Shown here: piece by piece, positions 62,181 to 64,000 of the stretch
Position numbering within the stretch: the first letter of the stretch is position 1
Layout: every line of letters starts with the position of its first letter
Assembly: GCA_030749725.1 (NCBI GenBank)
Contig: JASMJM010000014.1
Location: 45,537 to 109,536, forward strand
DNA from: Pseudomonadales bacterium
Lineage (GTDB): Bacteria > Pseudomonadota > Gammaproteobacteria > Pseudomonadales > Azotimanducaceae
DNA: 64,000 nucleotides
Direction: 5' to 3'
Position numbers and translations under genes: made by a program
The notes under the pieces: generated by a model
Told to the model about the DNA's origin: nothing
The model's database searches: none
The model's input: only the letters and a program-made list of their open reading frames with translations

Positions 62181-63854
62181 TCATGGAGTGTGTTGAAACT
62201 CGAGGTCTGCAGCCAGTAGTCTATTGGTGTGCGCGATCTCCCTATCGGTCCGCTCGGCATTCCAGCCCAGCAGAGTGGCCATCTGCTTTGCGATCGGCTC
62301 GACGATTTCACATCGTTCAGTGCTGTAAAGTGCCGCCCTGGTTCTGCGGTAGACGACATCGGCAACCGTGCAGGCCGCTTCCATGGTAACGGCCCACGCG
62401 ACCTCCCCTTGGATAAGGCTGCTTCCCGGGAGCACCGGTTGCGTAGACAAGTTGACTATGTCGCTTGCCTCCGTTCCATAGAGTCGCACCAGGCGATCAC
62501 ACGCTGCCGCATCGAGATTACTGCTTTGCTGCAGCAACTGACTTAGCTCGAGCAGAGACTGGCTGAAATCACCACCGGGAAGGGGTGGTAGATCATCAGT
62601 TGCAGGTAGATCTCTGGCTAGAACTTCGCACACCTGATCTACCGCTTCGATGCCCATCAATCGATAGCCGGTCAATTTCCCCCCGGCAATGCTGATCAAA
62701 CCGGCTTCGCTCAACCAGATCTCTTCCTTGCGGGAGATCTCCTTCGATGACTTGCCCGGTTGTTCCACCAGGGGACGCAGCCCGGCCCAGGCTGCTATAC
62801 AGTCGGCGGCGCCGAGTGGCGCCATAGCAAAGTAGTCGGTAAGGGGTTGCAGCAGGTAGTCCACTTCCTGGCGCTCAACACTTGGCCACAGGGTCGGCGC
62901 AGCGTGGAACGTATTGTCGGTGGTACCGATAAAAACCACATCTCCCCGGGGAATCGTAAAAATGTTGCGCCCGTCCCGGGTGTTCATCACCAGCAAGTGG
63001 TCCACCGGGAGTTTGTCTCTGGGCAGAGAGATATGGATGCCCTTCGCCAGATGCAGGGTCTGTTTGGTTCCCAGCACTGGGCTTTCATCCATCCGGCAGA
63101 CCATCTCCACCCAGGGGCCGGCCGCATTGACGACTGTTCTAGCCTCGACCACGAACTCTTCGCCGCTCTGGCTGCAGCGACATCGAACGCCCCTGATCTT
63201 GCGCTGCCGAGTGGCGAGGCCCGTTACTTCTAGGTAGTTGCCCACCACAGCACCACGGGCGGCCGCATCGCGCACGTTGGCAATCACCAGGCGCGAATCG
63301 TCCGTCAGGTATTCACGGTAAGCACATGCATAGGGATAGGTTTTTCGATCCAGCAGGGGAAACTGGTCGGCAAGGGTTTGGCCGCTCCAGTTGCGGTGCA
63401 GATCCGCCTTCGAAACGGCACCCAGCTTTTCGTAAAGGGTGAGTCCGGTGCGGAACTTGGTAAGGGTGGCCCTGGAGCGAGCCGGAACCACCATCCAACA
63501 CGGTTCAGCCAGATGGGGCGCCATGCGGTTGACGTGTTTGCGTTCCCGGGCTGTTTCCCGCACCAGGGCGACTTCCCCCATGGCCAGATAGCGCAATCCG
63601 CCGTGAATCATCTTGGTGGAGCGACTGGAAGTGCCGGCTGAGAAGTCGTCCTTTTCGATCAGCGCCGCGCTTAGACCTCTTCTGACGGCTTCCCGGGCGA
63701 TACCGGCCCCCGTGATGCCGGCACCGATAATGACACAATCGAACGTTTCATGTTGCAGTTCACGGATTGTCGACTGCCGTCGCAAACTCGATAATTGGGT
63801 TGAACCATCCATCTGTTCCGACTCCCGGCTCCCTGGTCTGTCCCATCCGGCCAT
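62181..63854 (-). CDS. Glycerol-3-phosphate dehydrogenase (FAD-dependent, GlpA/GlpD-like)
   Basis: This 557-residue flavoprotein has the FAD-binding motif CVIIGAGITGAGIAREAVRRG near the N-terminus. Then come SAALIEKDDFSAGTSSRSTKMIHGGLRYL, typical of GlpD, RTVVNAAGPWVEMVCR, GDVVFIGTTDNTFHAAPT and IAGGKLTGYRLMG. It oxidises glycerol-3-phosphate to dihydroxyacetone phosphate and passes electrons to quinone at the inner membrane. The start at 63854 is the longest frame; ATG 63812 is an alternative. No glpF/glpK neighbours are in the window. The sequence from 63855 to the right edge holds no supported gene. Confidence 0.9.
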   Translation of the reverse strand: MAGWDRPGSRESEQMDGSTQLSSLRRQSTIRELQHETFDCVIIGAGITGAGIAREAVRRGLSAALIEKDDFSAGTSSRSTKMIHGGLRYLAMGEVALVRETARERKHVNRMAPHLAEPCWMVVPARSRATLTKFRTGLTLYEKLGAVSKADLHRNWSGQTLADQFPLLDRKTYPYACAYREYLTDDSRLVIANVRDAAARGAVVGNYLEVTGLATRQRKIRGVRCRCSQSGEEFVVEARTVVNAAGPWVEMVCRMDESPVLGTKQTLHLAKGIHISLPRDKLPVDHLLVMNTRDGRNIFTIPRGDVVFIGTTDNTFHAAPTLWPSVERQEVDYLLQPLTDYFAMAPLGAADCIAAWAGLRPLVEQPGKSSKEISRKEEIWLSEAGLISIAGGKLTGYRLMGIEAVDQVCEVLARDLPATDDLPPLPGGDFSQSLLELSQLLQQSSNLDAAACDRLVRLYGTEASDIVNLSTQPVLPGSSLIQGEVAWAVTMEAACTVADVVYRRTRAALYSTERCEIVEPIAKQMATLLGWNAERTDREIAHTNRLLAADLEFQHTP

Positions 63855-64000
63855 CCTATATAGAGTCTGCTCATAAAGTTGTTAAGAAGGTTAAGACCCC
63901 ATCGCGCAGCCAGCCAACCCGGAAGCTGGGTTCTTCCTGCACCAACCTGACAATATAGCAAGGGTGTGTTTCAGACAATTCAGAAACAATATGCCATGCT

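Noticed and set aside
1..64000. CRISPR arrays, tRNA, rRNA and complete insertion sequences
   Set aside because: No regularly spaced short repeats, no cloverleaf sequence or rRNA motif, and no transposase were seen on either strand by reading.

Overview
The window looks like a chromosomal segment of an uncultured, moderately GC-rich proteobacterium, most likely a marine or host-associated gammaproteobacterium. This is an inference from gene content: two luciferase-like F420-type oxidoreductases, many short-chain dehydrogenases and MFS exporters, a TonB receptor, an indolepyruvate:ferredoxin oxidoreductase fusion, and a glyoxylate shunt with a long (ICL2-type) isocitrate lyase. I see no rRNA, tRNA, CRISPR array, phage structural genes or complete insertion sequence.

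The most notable content is three selenoprotein genes that ordinary gene calling would cut at an in-frame TGA. All are on the minus strand: a GrdB-like protein (18776-19570, motif U-x-x-C-H), an ArsC/thioredoxin-fold protein (35851-36192, U-x-x-C) and a C-GCAxxG-C-C family protein (39808-40275, Sec in the first Cys position). In each the reading frame continues past the TGA into conserved sequence. In each a hairpin follows the TGA with a G in the first two loop positions, 19-24 nt past the codon, as expected of a bacterial SECIS.

Layout. 1-9.5 kb: sugar isomerase/epimerase, alpha/beta hydrolase, MFS remnant, LLM oxidoreductase, serine hydrolase, amidase, SMP-30 lactonase, MATE exporter, second LLM oxidoreductase. 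9.5-25.9 kb: a 191-bp MITE-like element, a QueG-like Fe-S protein with no normal start codon, an unknown membrane-anchored protein, an MFS transporter, a TonB receptor, a coiled-coil protein with two degenerate HPt-like modules, the GrdB-like selenoprotein, an AbiEii-type nucleotidyltransferase with an overlapping partner, the indolepyruvate oxidoreductase and a PP2C phosphatase. 25.9-36.9 kb: a frameshifted nitroreductase remnant, a serine hydrolase with an amber stop, a dienelactone hydrolase, an ABC exporter-AttH lipoprotein operon, a GspE-type ATPase with a tiny Arg-rich gene behind it, the ArsC-like selenoprotein and a gamma carbonic anhydrase. 37-47 kb: an accessory segment with two families of long palindromic repeats. 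Inverted copies of one family bound about 7 kb and direct copies of the other bound a pair of SDR genes. 47-64 kb: MFS exporter, MDR oxidoreductase, enoyl-CoA hydratase, SDR, cyclase, leuS, a small membrane-protein/regulator operon, malate synthase-isocitrate lyase, an ECF sigma/anti-sigma/YbjQ operon and a glycerol-3-phosphate dehydrogenase.

The window mixes core metabolism (leuS, aceB-aceA, glpD) with small-molecule catabolism and export. Four degraded genes (an MFS fragment, an SDR fragment, a nitroreductase fragment, a nonsense-mutated serine hydrolase) and several repeats suggest ongoing gene decay and rearrangement.
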